Below, piece by piece: positions 45,540 to 57,305 of a stretch of 64,000 nucleotides of DNA. The stretch spans positions 124,001 through 188,000 of the forward strand of contig ML677455.1 in the NCBI GenBank assembly GCA_007922305.1. Direction: 5' to 3'. The stretch's first letter is position 1, and every line of letters begins with the position of its first letter. Below the pieces are notes generated by a model that saw only the letters and a program-made list of their open reading frames with translations, was not told the DNA's origin and searched no databases. Source of the DNA: Dermatemys mawii (lineage: Eukaryota; Chordata; Testudines; Dermatemydidae). Position numbers and translations under genes: made by a program.

Positions 45540-48500
45540 ATGAAGATACTTTACCTGCTTTTTGCTCTCTGCTTCTTCTTGGTGGCACAAAGCAGTGCCC
45601 AAGGTAAGATTTTAATGAAATGAAGGGAGGCTATAAAAGGATATTTGTGAGCATGTGTTAACTTTGTGTCACTTTATTTCCAAATCTTTTTCTAAAGAGC
45701 TCTAGTATTTACATGGCTTGCAACAGACACTTGAAATTTGGCTGTAAAAAAGTCCTGCAGTCAAAAAGATGACTTTTCTGTGCCAACAAAAATCTATCCA
45801 TTCAACTATAATATAGCCGTGCACAGGTCATCCAGGAAGTTTTCGGAGAGTGTCGGGGATAACTTTGTGGTACAAGTGCTAGAGGAACCAACTAAGGGCC
45901 ATGCTTCTCTTGAACTGCTGCTCACAAACAGGAATTAGTAGAGGAAGTAGAAGTGGGTGGCCACCTGGGCATCAGTGGCCAAGATATGGCTAAGTTCAGG
46001 ATGCTGACAAAGGAAAGAAAGGAGAGCAGCTGAATATGGACCAGGGCCAGATTAAGACCTTTTGAGTTCCTAAGCACTGAAAAGATTATGGTGCCCCCCC
46101 ATATGTAATTCAAAATAAAAATATTACTACACTATAAAATAAAAATTTATTTTTCTAAATGACACCAAACTTACATGTATGCTGAAATTAAAATAGCTTC
46201 TTTCTAGATTTTCTGATTGCAAAATTCTGGATAAGTTCATTGAAGCTGACTCGATGAAGCATGTCCGCTTCCATACGCAATAGGGAAAGTGAATCAAGTC
46301 TGTCCTGACACATTGTTGTTCTCTGGGAAGAGGGGGTATTCTTTTCTGCTGAGAAAAAGATCATTCTGTGGAGCAGTTAGTAATCATCAATGTTAGAAAA
46401 ATACATAGTGCGATCTCTACATTTGGAAATACACATTGTATTCCATCTTCAATATTGCTTCATGAACATCAATATGACTGAATTTCATTTTTCCTGTTTC
46501 ATTAAACTTTGCATGCATATAACAGTGGAACTGCCATACTTCTCCACAGAGATTCATGTTCAAGTCAACAGGGTATAAGTCAACTAGCTTTTGGGAACCT
46601 TGTGAATATTGTCAGTCAGATAAGTCCATATCGTTTAGAAAAGAAAATCTACTTGATACTTCTTTGTACACTTCACCTCTTCTCTTCATATGAGCTTCAA
46701 CTGTATCAATTAGAGTGTAGTAAGTAGATATATGAAAATTGTCTCTAGGATTCAATGCTGTTTCTGTTGCACTGCTATCATTTGCTTGTGTTTTCCTGAT
46801 TCACTTGCAGGACTGGACTTTTTTGTAGTTAGGATCAGGCAAGATATCTTTTGATATGTCTTCAAATCTTTCTAAATCATTCCTCAAAGTATGTAAGTGG
46901 TCTGCTAATGATTGACAGAGGTCTGCACATGTTTTCAAATCCAATTCTTTTTCTTGGAGAGCTTTACTTATGTGGTAAAAGTGTTGTAAAATTTCATTCC
47001 ACATGGTCAACATGAATACAAACTCTAGTTCTTGCATCTTGTTTGCAATCTTTTCTACCTCTCGTATAGTTTCTCCCTTTTGTGATTGGTCTTCAGCTAT
47101 ACTTTCTAATGCATCCACAATCTTCGAGTAGGACTCCAGAATTGCACTTGTTGCAACTACATGTGCCTCCCAGCAAATATTAGAGATTTCAACGCATGAT
47201 CATTGCCAAATATGTTTTAAGACTACTTTGATGCTTTTTTTGAAATATCAAATATCAATTTTTTTTAAAAAAAAATCTCTTTTTTTGGTGCTCCCTGCTT
47301 TGTTGGTGCCCTAAGTACGTACTTAATCTGCCTATTGGGTAATCCAGCCCTAATATGGACCCTGAACTTCAGAAAAGCAGACTTTGACTCCCTCAGGGAA
47401 CTAATAGACAGGATCCTCTGGGAGGATAATATGAGAGGGAAAGGAGTCCGGAGAGCTGGCTGTACTTTAAAGAAGACTTATTGAGGGTGCAGGAACAAAC
47501 CATCGTGATGTGCAGAAAGAATAGCAAATATGGCAGGCAACCAGATTGGCTTAACAGAGAAATCTTCGGTAAGATTAAACACAGAAAGGAAGCTTACAAG
47601 AAGTGGACACTTGGACAGATGACCAGGGAGGAGTATAAAAATCTTTGTTGAGCATGCAGGGTTCTAATCAGAGAGACTAAAGCACAACTGGAGTTGCAGC
47701 TAGCAAGGGACATGAAGGGTAACAAGAAGGTTTTCTACAGGTATGTTAGCAACAAGAAGGTCAGGGAAAGTGTGGGATTCTTATTGAATAGGGGAGGCAA
47801 TCTAGTGACACATTGTGAGGAAAAAGCTGAAGTACCCAATGCTTTTTTTACCTCAGTCTCAGGGGCAGCTCTACATTTTTTGCTGCCCCAAGCGCAGCAG
47901 TTGGACAGCCTTCGACAGGACACCTGCGGGAGGTCCACTGGTTCCATGGATTTGGCGACATTTCTGCAGGACGTTCGCCGGTCCCATGATTTCGGCTACG
48001 CACCGCCAAAATGCCGCCGAAGACTCACGACCAGTGGACCTCCAGCAGACAAGCCGTCAAAGGTCGCCTGACTGCCCCCCTGACAGCGACCGATAGGCCG
48101 CCCCCCACGCTGGTGCCTGGAGCTGCCCCTGCTCAGTCTTCATAGACAAGGTCAGCGCCCAGACTGCTGCACTGGGCAGCACAGTATGGGGAGGAGGTCA
48201 GCAACCCTCAGTGGTGAAAGAACAGTAAGGACTATTTAGAAAAGCTGGACATGCACTAGTCCATGATGCCAGATGTAATACATCCAAGCGTGCTGAGGGA
48301 GTTGGCTGATGTGATTGCAGAGCCATTGGCCATTAGCTTTGAAAACTCATGGTGATCAGGGGAGGTCTCAGACATCTGGAAAAAGGCAAATATAGTGCCC
48401 ATCTTTAAAAAAGGGAAGAAGAAGAATCTGGGGAACTACAGACCAGTTAGCTTCACCACAGTCCCCGGAAAAATCATGGAGTAGGTCCTCAAGGAATCCA

Positions 48501-51500
48501 TTTTGAAGCACTTGGAGGAGAGGAAGATGATCATGAACAGTCAACATGGATTCACCAAGGGCAAGTTATGCCTGACCAACCTCACTGCTTTCTATGATGA
48601 GATAACTGGCTTTGTGGATATTGGGAAAGCGGTGGACATGATATACCTTGACTTTAGCAAAGCTTTCAATATGGTCTCCCACAGTATTCTTGCCATCAAG
48701 TTAAAGAATTATGAATTGGATAAATGTACTATGAGGTGGATAGAAAACTGGCTAGATTGTTGGGCTCAATGGGTAGTGATCAAAAGCTCGATGTCTAGTT
48801 GGCAGCCAGTATCAAGCAGAGTGCCCCAGTGGTCGGTCCTGAGGCTGATTTTATTTGATATGTTTATTAATGATTTGGATGATGGGATGGATTGCACCCT
48901 CAGCAAGTTCACGGATGACAGTAAGCTTGGGTGAAGGTAGATATGCTGGAGGCTAGCATTCACCTTTAGCCTTAAATGCTTGGATCTTCACACACATAGC
49001 TTTTTAAATAAATCCATCAAAAGACCACCATTATCTAAAATACACATTTTAATTTTAATTAATGTAGTACAAAAGTTGCTTTGAAAGTCTTCCTGTTCTT
49101 GCTGTCCATCTTTCTCCCTTCACACAGCTATTGAAGAGAGTCCTTAAAGGGGCAATACCCCTTTCCTTCCAGCTATCTGGACAAAGAAGTTTCCCTTTCT
49201 TTACTACTGACTATTTGACGAACTAGTTTTAAGAAAACCTTCCAACAAAATCAGTACCTTAGAAAGATATAAAATCCTTTCTTATGTCTAAAATCTTTGG
49301 AAACATATTTTTTACAGTTGGTCAAATGTCATAACCAAATCTATTGTTATGGAGATCACACAAAGTAAATTAGTGTTGCCTTTTTCTAAAAGCAATGAAC
49401 GTTGTTATGAACAAACTATACCTCTGTCACTGATTAATTTAAAATAATGTTTTTGTTTCAGTGAGTTAAATATGTAGTAATCTGGAATGATTACTTTATG
49501 AAGGCTTAAGAGTACATTTAAAATATAAAATTCGCTTAGAAATACTGATTAAGAAAATGTAAAACAGATAAGAACTGCATCATGTATTCCATAATATTGA
49601 ATGTTGTATTCAGCAGGACAGCTGTCTCGCCCTTACTACAAAGTTTTTGCAAATAAATCTCAGACAAACTTCAGGGTACATCAAAACACATTTTTTATTC
49701 CCAAGTTTAGTGTTTTTCATTAGGTACCTTCTGCATGTCCAGTCTTCACCATCTGGCATGGAGTGGGAAACATGCTCCATTTTTTTTAGAAAGAAATTGC
49801 AGAAAAGTGCTTTTTTCAAATGTCATTTGCTTCATTTGGGTTCAGGGATTTGGCTGGAAGGGGGTGAGTAGGGAGCGGGAGGGAAGAGAGGAGAGGGTGT
49901 GGCCTGGGCAGAGCGGGGTCGGGGCCTGGGGTGGAGCAGGAGTGGAGTGTGAGCGGGACCACAGACATAAGAGGTGGGCTGGGGAGCTAGCCTCCCCAAC
50001 TGGCAGCTTCACCCACCGCCCATGTCAGCAGGTAGGAGCAGGTCGGCTCCCACACACCCAGTGCACCCTGCAGTCTCCTTAGGCAGGGGCCGTATACACA
50101 GAGCCGAATGCACCAATGCCACACATTCTGCGTGAGGGAGAGGGTATGGGGGTCTCTGCGGGAAACTGTGAGTCTCCGCTGCCATGAGGCAGGCCAGGCG
50201 TCTCGGTATCCTTTGATGGCTTGTCCCTCTTCCCCCTCCCCCGGGCTGCAAGCCTGGGCTGCCATCATAGCATAGGGGAACCAGTTTAAGAATAGTGTGT
50301 AGGCCTCATAAATCCCAAGGACGGCCCAATAAGAAGCCAGCGTATCTGCTTAATAAATTCACTCTGTTCTCTTCCTAGGGGCAGTCACAGAATGTGCAGA
50401 CAACTACAGCCATTTAAGTAGAAATCTTGAAAAATGGTATTCAGAAGGACCATTGGGCTGATGTGTGGAGGTCTCAGTAAATGGGAAACTCATTGAATGA
50501 AAAATGCCCATCATAATGCAATCACAATTCTTTTATCCTACTGTGATAATGAAAACCAAGGCTCTTTTTTCTTTTTTTGGTGCAGTGTCTGACCGTAATC
50601 CTGCCCTTATCATCATCCCCATTGGTGTATGCTATTTTCGTAAGGGTAGATGCTTCTTTTTCCGATGTCCTGACAATATGATTCAAATTGGACGCTGTGC
50701 TATTATATCACCTTGCTGTAAACGGCGGGTAAGTTCAGGATTCTACAATGGAGACGTTACTCTGTGAATAGAAATATTTGTTTCTCTTCTTTACATATCC
50801 AAGCTGTTGTTTAATTCTCTCAGAGACTTTGCACAGAAGGCATAGCCCCGAAGTAGGAGGCAAAGGAGCTCCTATGGCTAACCTGATACTGGACTGTCTA
50901 GGGGCTGGACTGACCCTTGTAGACTTCTTTTACTTGCAGATGCCCCAGTTCACAGCCTGCAGTAGCATCGTAGTGCTCAGTGTTATAGAGATTGTCCTTG
51001 TAAAACTTGATAACCCCAAGCACCATGTCCAGTCCCACTCCTAAGACAGTGTTTGCAAGGAGGGCAGCACAGGGCCAATGATGTCAGCCCTATGTTGCCC
51101 AAACATTGGGTTAATTTCCAACCATTTTTATGACCCCTTTATGTCACCAGAGCATCATAATACAGACAGGGGCTGCTGCCAGACTCACTCCCTATGGCTA
51201 CATTATTGTTTCATTTTAGAAGAGAAAAAAACAACAGAGAATAATAAAAGTAAAGCCTTCAGGAAAGAGCACAGGGGTTGTGTTTTATCTGTATCAGTCT
51301 GCAGCAAGGGTTTGCCATAGAAAATGTCTGAACCAATCACAGACCAAGTAGAATAACTAGCCATGTGTCAGCTTTTAATTGAGGCTAAAACTTTCAAATG
51401 ATTCAGGATTTTTATGTGTCACTTTCCAGTCACTGACAGAAGGGTCCTAATTAGGATTAATTAGCTGAGGATAGTTGCAGACACACCATTTTCTTGGTTC

Positions 51501-52632
51501 CGCCCGTAATATGGGCAGCTGCCAATCTTTTTCCATAAGAGCTCCGGGTTCTCACATGTTTATCTCTGTCTTGAACAGTCTTCTCTTTAAGAGAACCATC
51601 CATGCTCAATCTACAGTCAATGGTGGAATAATTTTTTTGAGTGTTTGAGAAAAATTCATTCACCTATATCTGGTGTTTAATGTGTTTGACACAAGGTCCT
51701 CTTATTTATGGAACATGTCCTCTGCCTAAAATTGAGGATTTCTGGGTCTTTTAGTGAAGCAATCATGAGAATTGTAGACTTCTAGCAAAGCTTTCTATAA
51801 ATGAAAGCCTGCTGCTCAGTATGAGGGGAATTGTTGTGATTTTCTGCAAGTAGGGTATCAGGGAAAAGGAGTAGGGCCGACCTTGTTAAAAGGAAAATTA
51901 CTTAAGAATGAAGCTGGAAAAACCAGCCTGAAAAGGACAGCGTGCTGATACACAGTGACCTGGATCATTTGGTAAACTGGGCTAAAGAAAACTATATATA
52001 TTTTAAAACATCTAAACATAAATGTATACATCTAGGAATGCATGCCATAGTTACAGGAGAGGGAGTCTGTCTCGGAAAGCAGTGACTCTGAAAAAGATTT
52101 GAGGGTCCTGGTGGATAGTGCACTGAACATGAGCTGCTGGTGTAACACTATGGTGGAAAGGGCTAATGTGATTGGGGTGTATTAACAGGGAAATGTCAAC
52201 TTAGTTGTGTATTTTTTTTATGTCCCCGATGAATTTATTTTTGGTGGTTGTTGTTTAACTTTGTAGAATGTTAATAGGAATGATTTTTTAAAAAATATTG
52301 AATCTGCCTATTTGACAATAGAGTAAGGGGCAAAGGGAGCAGAAATCCTTGTTCAGAAGTTTAGTGTATATACATGGTAATCCAGGTAAACAGCCAACTC
52401 ACATGTTTAGCTATATCAGACTATCTTCATTAAATCTGTGTAGCAGAGTATTGTCATATGGAAAATGTATCCCCTGCTCTGAAGTCAACCAGGGATATCT
52501 GCACTCACCATTCAGTGAGGGGAAATTCATGCTCTGCCTTTGATTTGAAAGTAAATATAACAATGTCCTTGTTTTAATGGATGTAAACACAGAATCTGAG
52601 TGTTTCTTTTCTTTTTGCTTTATTAACAGTGA
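45540..52632 (+). CDS. Beta-defensin D, three coding exons, cationic and hydrophobic
   Basis: Exon 1 codes 45,540-45,603 (signal MKILYLLFALCFFLVAQSSAQ, 21 residues, donor GTAAGA, phase 1). Exon 2 is 50,586-50,728, acceptor GGTGCAG, with an N-terminal hydrophobic run (ALIIIPIG) and six cysteines spaced C-X6-C-X4-C-X9-C-X5-CC, ending CCKRR before GTAAGT. Exon 3 begins at 52,630 with TGA as its first codon. The precursor is 69 residues; the mature part has about nine Lys/Arg against two Asp. Intron 1 is 5 kb and packed with nested transposons; intron 2 is 1.9 kb. The organisation equals unit A, of which it is an inverted paralogue. A distal exon at 57,952 could replace exon 3. The frame is intact and it is likely functional. 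Confidence 0.85.
46042..47352. mobile_element. hAT transposon with partial transposase
   Basis: The ends are CAGGGCCAGATTAAG and AATCCAGCCCTA, an imperfect inverted pair, flanked by a perfect 8-base duplication ATATGGAC (46,034-46,041 and 47,353-47,360). The element is 1,311 bases and encodes transposase remains on the minus strand. It interrupts the CR1 reading frame. Confidence 0.88.
46801..47118 (-). pseudogene. hAT transposase fragment
   Basis: A 105-residue open frame includes FVFMLTMWNEILQHFYHIS and KELDLKTCADLCQSLADHL, typical of the insertion region of hAT transposases related to the ZMYM/TTF-type proteins. The DDE catalytic core and zinc finger are not present in this frame. It is an internally deleted copy. 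Confidence 0.6.
47860..48131. mobile_element. hAT-type MITE
   Basis: The ends are CAGGGGCAGCTCTA and TGGAGCTGCCCCTG, with a perfect 8-base duplication CTCAGTCT (47,852-47,859 and 48,132-48,139). It is 272 bases, GC-rich and noncoding, and inserted in the same CR1 as the larger hAT. Confidence 0.9.
48503..48934 (+). pseudogene. CR1 reverse-transcriptase fragment
   Basis: An open frame of 143 residues with NSQHGFTKGKLCLTNLTAFY, MIYLDFSKAFNMVSHSILAI, RVPQWSVLRLILFDMFINDL and the catalytic-box relic KFTDDSKLG (normally F/YADD). Flanking frames are broken. It belongs to the CR1 at 45,806. Confidence 0.85.
48960..50370 (+). other. Intron 1 of defensin D, remaining part
   Basis: A/T-rich to 49,850, then GC-rich (49,850-50,280) without clear identity; long frames there on both strands are compositional. 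From 50,370 the sequence again matches the conserved intron found just before the mature exon in units A, B and C. Confidence 0.4.
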
Positions 52633-52808
52633 GCGATGGCATCAGAGACGGTCAATGCAGGATCTCTGGGAATCTGGCAGACGACGCCTTGCTTCTAAAA
52701 TCTCAAAATTGGATCCATTTCATCTGGGCTGTAAAGAATCTTGTGAGCTGGAAAAAAATCCACAGGGGTGCCCTTGTGTCACGAATAATAACTCGCTATT
52801 CTCCTTCT

Positions 52809-52814
52809 AATAAA
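52809..52814 (+). terminator. Polyadenylation signal AATAAA of defensin D (proximal)
   Basis: AATAAA in the context TTCTAATAAAAGTAAC, about 180 bases into the terminal exon, at the same place as in units A and B. Confidence 0.75.
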
Positions 52815-53459
52815 AGTAACTGTTTGTGGTGGTGTATCACTGACATGTGTGTGAGTGTTTTAACTGGCACACAGCAGTTGTTTTGCTATTTCTTTTCCAT
52901 AAAAATCCCTTTCTGTTTTTCTTTTTCAAATTATAAATGTATAAAAAACCCACAGCTTTTATCATCTATTAAATACACCCAGAGGTGTTCCTAAACCAGG
53001 GAACATATATACTTGTACGTTTCAATGACCATCTGTAAATGAATCCTTTCCTGTTCCTTGCAGCTTTTACCAATCCATTTGTTTATGTTATTGCCAGGGG
53101 AGTTTTGTCCAGCCACAGTTTGACTTTGTGGTTTGTAACGTCCATAGTGGAATTCCAAAGTACCTCAACCTGCTCTCTGTTCCCCTCTCCTTGGAAACTG
53201 TCTCACAGCCAGGTCCTCTTTTCTTGTGCCAGAGCTTCCAGACATGGCTCTGTGCAACAGGTTCTCTTGCAGCAAAGGAAATGACAGCAGAAATCCTCCA
53301 AATATTTAAATGTGCTTGTGGGACCCCAAGAGTTTTGAGAGATTCCCCAAAACAAGTCCATATCCGAACAGAAGGAGTCAGGCTCGGCTGCTTTAAAAGG
53401 GTTAAGATCTTAAGGCTAAGGAGGACCTGATTATAATAGCTAAGTAATTACATGAGGAA

Positions 53460-53770
53460 CAACTCTTTAACTATGAGCTCTTCAATCTAGCAAAGAAAGG
53501 TTTAATGCAATCCAATGACTTGAAGTTTAAGCTAGACAAATTCTAGAAATGAGGTGTAATTTTTTAACAGTGAGGGTAATTAACCCTTGGAGAAATGTAC
53601 CAAATGTTGTGCTAGATTCTCAATCACGGACAATTTTTAAATCAAGAATCAAATATATGCTTTATGAATTAATTTGGGTCAGTTTTATGGCCCGTGTTAA
53701 ACAGGAGATCAGACTACATGATCACTATGATCCTTCCTGGCTTTGAAATCTATGAAAACTGTTGTACAGG
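53460..53770 (+). mobile_element. LINE 3'-tail fragment (CR1-like), copy in unit D
   Basis: The plus-strand counterpart of 590-1,010. It reads through GACTACATGATCACTATGATCC and CCTTCCTGGCTTTGAAATC, typical tail sequence. It is an old insertion shared by A and D. Confidence 0.55.
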
Positions 53771-55169
53771 AAAAACTGAGTGGAAGAAATATCCAGTCAG
53801 CCCCTGAGGAAGCACCTCCATCCCAGAATGTTTTAGGTTTTTTTTTTCTTTTAGACTATATTGTTTTACCCATATGGGAGAGGTTTTATTTCATCTGAGA
53901 CTAAATCATCCACCCAACAGGGGAAACTGGGAGGCACTGACCAGTCTGATGATGACAAGTCTGACGATGAGAAGCTAAGTTGTTCCCAGGTAAAAAAGTA
54001 TGTTCAAACCGATTCAATGAAACGGGCCGCCAGGGTGTGGACTAGTCCTCACACCAGGACCCATCCTGAATGACTCAGTTTGAAAAACTGAAAATGAACT
54101 AAATGATACGTGTGTGAAAACTGCAGTGACAGCAGGTGTGATGCAGCATTCCTGGGGATGGGTTATTGAATATGTGGATACAGATCCCGCAAACATGAGG
54201 AGCCATGTTGAGCATAAAATTGCTCCAGTGTTTCTGAAGGGTGAAAGCGTTGTCAAACATGCATGTGTGATAACCGCTGTGCCTTCTTGGCCAGCACTCT
54301 GTGGTTTGAACCAGAGCTCTTTGATCCTAAAAGTACAAGTGCCTACAGCTTGAACAAAAGAGTCAGCCTCTACCTGTAGACTCTAACAGACTCACAACTT
54401 CACTCTCACTCTTCAGTGCAATCCTGTAAGTACCTGTCTGCTTTTAGGATTTCTGTTATCTTCACAGCACAAGGCTGCTTAGTACATACTCAGAGCCTTT
54501 GCAATTCTCTTTTCATAATTCAAGGGCAATAGCAAATCTTGGGGACTTCAAAATTAGTATTGCTCAGAATTTATTTTTAATGGTTTAAACATGAAAGTTC
54601 CTACAGTAAAGTTGTTATAAGTATAAAGTAGCCTAGAATTACTGTTTTCCTGTAAGGGGTTAAGCTAAAGGTAACCTGAAAGATGGACAACTGACCAATG
54701 AGAAATTCCTCAGGAGACAAAGGATTTTGAGTTTCAGTTTCTCTCTGACTCTCTTCTCTGTTCAACTCGGCTATGGGATGAACCACACCTATTTCTTTCA
54801 CTGTAACTATAGCTTTCTAGCAAGTAAGGTAGTCAGTAAGTTTACCTTCTTTTTATCACTTGGAGGGTTCTCAGGGGTGAGTGTTGGCTGGGTGCTTCTT
54901 GATATTGTAAGATTGAGCAGAGATATCAACAGTAGGAGAAAGTTGCCTCAGGGGAGAGGTTTGGGTTCTTGATTCTTTTGCTGATTATGGTAGATGCTGT
55001 TCTATTGATGGTTATAAGGGATTTATTCCTTTCTTTTTTTCTTTTATTAAAATCTTTCTTTTAAGAAGCTGACTGCTTGTTTTCCATTGTGTAAGATCCT
55101 GGTTTTGGATCACGCACATCTCTCAGGATCAGGCGAGGCTTTTCTCTGAAGCTTCCCAGGGAGGGAATG

Positions 55170-55245
55170 AGTTTGGGGGTTTTGTGGAAAGAGAAAGAGG
55201 GGCTTCAAGTTTGGGGGTTTTGTGGAAAGAGAAAGAGGGGCTTCA
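55170..55245 (+). repeat. 38-base tandem duplication in the LTR
   Basis: AGTTTGGGGGTTTTGTGG through GAGGGGCTTCA occurs twice in a row without a mismatch, at 55,170-55,207 and 55,208-55,245. The perfect identity implies a recent event. Confidence 0.9.
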
Positions 55246-55256
55246 ATAGTTTTTGA

Positions 55257-55496
55257 GAATCAGAGGGGTAGCCGTGTTAGTCTGGAATTGCAGAAGTGAC
55301 AAAGAGTCCTGTGGCACCTTAAAGACTAAGTAAAATTTTTTTAGAGCATAAGCTTTTTTAGGGCATAAGCTTTCGTGGGCTAATACTCACTTTGTCAGAT
55401 GCATCCAACGAAGTGGGTATTAGCCCACGAAAGCTTATGCTCTAAAAAAATTTTACTTAGTCTTTAAGGTGCCACAGGACTCTTTGTCACTTCTGC
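55257..55496. mobile_element. Foldback element, copy 4, nested in the LTR
   Basis: This is the largest copy. The leader is GAATCAGAGGGGTAGCCGTG, and the arms with TTCGTGGGCTAATAC and GTATTAGCCCACGAA meet near 55,405. It is flanked by a perfect 12-base direct repeat AATAGTTTTTGA (55,245-55,256 and 55,497-55,508). It entered the LTR after that LTR had inserted. Confidence 0.85.
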
Positions 55497-56226
55497 AATA
55501 GTTTTTGAAACATTCTCACTTGATGGTGGCGGCATATATACCAGTCAAGACACAGAAGAAGTTGTGTTCTGGGGAAAAACATTTTAACCCAAGCTGGTAA
55601 AATAAGCTTGAGGGGGTTATTTCTTTTTTCATGTGGGTCCTCACATCTGTACCCTAGAGTTCAGAGTGGGGAGGCAATCCTGACATGGTTGGCAGAGGTG
55701 GGATGAAATTTTGTGAATCTAAAAAACAGAATTTTGCAGAAAGCAGTTTAAATTTCCACAGTTACTGAGAACAAGCAGTTTTTCTCTAAGGTGAGAATGC
55801 CAATGACCTCTCAGCAAGTACAAAGCAGGTAATGGTGCTGAGGTAAACACCACAGGGGGTCACTCTGGTGAAACTTGTTCTTCAAGTTTTGGAGCTGTAG
55901 ATAGCTCCACGCTTTGTCTTTTTCAGCTGCCTGAGGGCAGAGAGCTGAAGGGGTTTTATTTTGAGAGGGTTTTCTCCTGCTGGATAGCAGAGAGTAGCCC
56001 AGGTTTGCAGTTAAGAGTTTAATAGGCTCGTTAAGTGCTAGGTAACCATCCCAGGGGTCCCGGGGCGGGTGGGGAGAAAACTGGCCAGTCCAGTTCTCTG
56101 AGAATTAGTATAGGGGGTCTTTCTCCCTCTGCTGGAAGGATTAACACCCTGCTGCAAGAATTTCCAAGTGATATAAGAAATTTTTATTTAATTTTCAGTT
56201 AGTAAGTTAAACACAAAAAGATTAAA

Positions 56227-56919
56227 ATGACAGGTGGTAAAGGCCAAAAGGATTTAGAGTTAGCCAAATTCCAAGCTGAGGAGACACAAAAGGAACATAT
56301 CCAAGAGATGGAGAGAATGAGGGAAAAACGCTTGGAGCAAGAACTAGAGGAAAAGCGCGCAGACGCTGCACACCGAAGGAATATGGAGATGAAGGAAAAA
56401 GAGAGACAGCATGAACTGGAGTTACAAAAGGCACAGGCTGCGCAGAATATACCAGCCCCACCTAACAACCCTTTTCCAGGTACTGCTTTCCATCACAGGA
56501 AATTCCCCATATACAAGGCAGGCAATGATACAGAGGCCTTCTTAGCCAATTTTGAGAGGACCTGTTTTGGGTACAGCCTCTCTGAAGACCAGTATATGGT
56601 GGAGCTGAGGCCGCAGCTCAGCGGACCTTTAGCAGAGGTGGCAGCAGAAATGCTTCAGGCAAACATGAACAGTTATGAACTTTTTAAAAAACAGGCCCGA
56701 ATCCGAATGGGGATAACGCCCGAGTATGCCCGTTGGCGGTTCAGAGCCCTAAAGTGGAACCCGGACATGGCTTTTTCCCAACACGCCTACCACATTGTAA
56801 AAAATTGGGATGCCTGTATATCAGGAGTAAAGACTAACTCTCATGAAGAGCTGTCTTTCCTAATGCAAATGGAGCAATTCTTAGAGGGTGTTCCTGAGGA
56901 AACAGAAAGGTACATCTGA
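56227..56919 (+). CDS. Gag of the Gypsy-type element, with coiled coil and SCAN-like domain
   Basis: An intact 230-residue frame beginning MTGGKGQKDLEL. Residues about 8-80 form a highly charged coiled coil (QEMERMREKRLEQELEEKR). After a PAPPNNPFPG linker, a Gag fold region follows (AGNDTEAFLANFERTC). Residues about 155-230 resemble a SCAN domain (PEYARWRFRALKWNP, then ELSFLMQMEQFLEGVPEETE). SCAN domains of vertebrate zinc-finger proteins are known to derive from Gag of Gmr1-like Gypsy elements, so this fits that group. In an active element it would form the particle. Here it stops at 56,919, and the zinc knuckle downstream lies in another frame. Confidence 0.8.
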   Translation: MTGGKGQKDLELAKFQAEETQKEHIQEMERMREKRLEQELEEKRADAAHRRNMEMKEKERQHELELQKAQAAQNIPAPPNNPFPGTAFHHRKFPIYKAGNDTEAFLANFERTCFGYSLSEDQYMVELRPQLSGPLAEVAAEMLQANMNSYELFKKQARIRMGITPEYARWRFRALKWNPDMAFSQHAYHIVKNWDACISGVKTNSHEELSFLMQMEQFLEGVPEETERYI

Positions 56920-57164
56920 GATGGGAAACCCAAAACTGTAATTGAGGCTGGGGAGATTGGAACCAGATGGGTGGAGGTGGCAGAGAAGAAAAAACCACCT
57001 AGCAGTGGGAGTGGATCCCAGAAGGGACAAACAGGGACCACATCCTATCAGAAGGGCAGCCCCAAACTCCATCTGCATCCCAAGGAAAACCCCAGACACT
57101 TCATCGTTCCACCCCACCAGTCTCCAGCAACCAACCTCGCAACAGTGACCAGTCAGCTGGGCGA

Positions 57165-57206
57165 TGTTTTAAATGTAATGTGCTGGGGCATATTAAGGTC
57201 AACTGC
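57165..57206 (+). pseudogene. CCHC zinc knuckle of the retroelement, out of frame
   Basis: CFKCNVLGHIKVNC fits C-X2-C-X4-H-X4-C exactly. It is separated from the Gag frame by a stop at 56,917-56,919 and at least one frameshift, so the nucleocapsid part is disconnected. Confidence 0.75.
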
Positions 57207-57305
57207 CCCAAGAACACCAACCGAACACTGTGCATTACCCCGAAGTCACACCCAAGGTCCGCAGGCCCAGATACCTCCCAGATACCCTCAGAGTGAAGGG
57301 AAACT

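Larger units (their letters stand above)
45806..48935 (+). mobile_element. CR1 LINE with nested insertions, in intron 1 of defensin D
   Basis: The left end shows endonuclease-region sequence (SVGDNFVVQVLEEPTKGHAS, LELLLTNRN). The middle (47,360-47,850) gives broken linker sequence, and 48,240-48,934 gives reverse transcriptase. It is split by a hAT transposon (46,042-47,352) and a hAT MITE (47,860-48,131). Frame breaks are many; the element is dead. No CR1 3' tail is seen at the right end. Confidence 0.8.

Noticed and set aside
46801..47118. Novel host coiled-coil protein
   Set aside because: Lies within well-defined hAT ends and matches hAT transposase wording.
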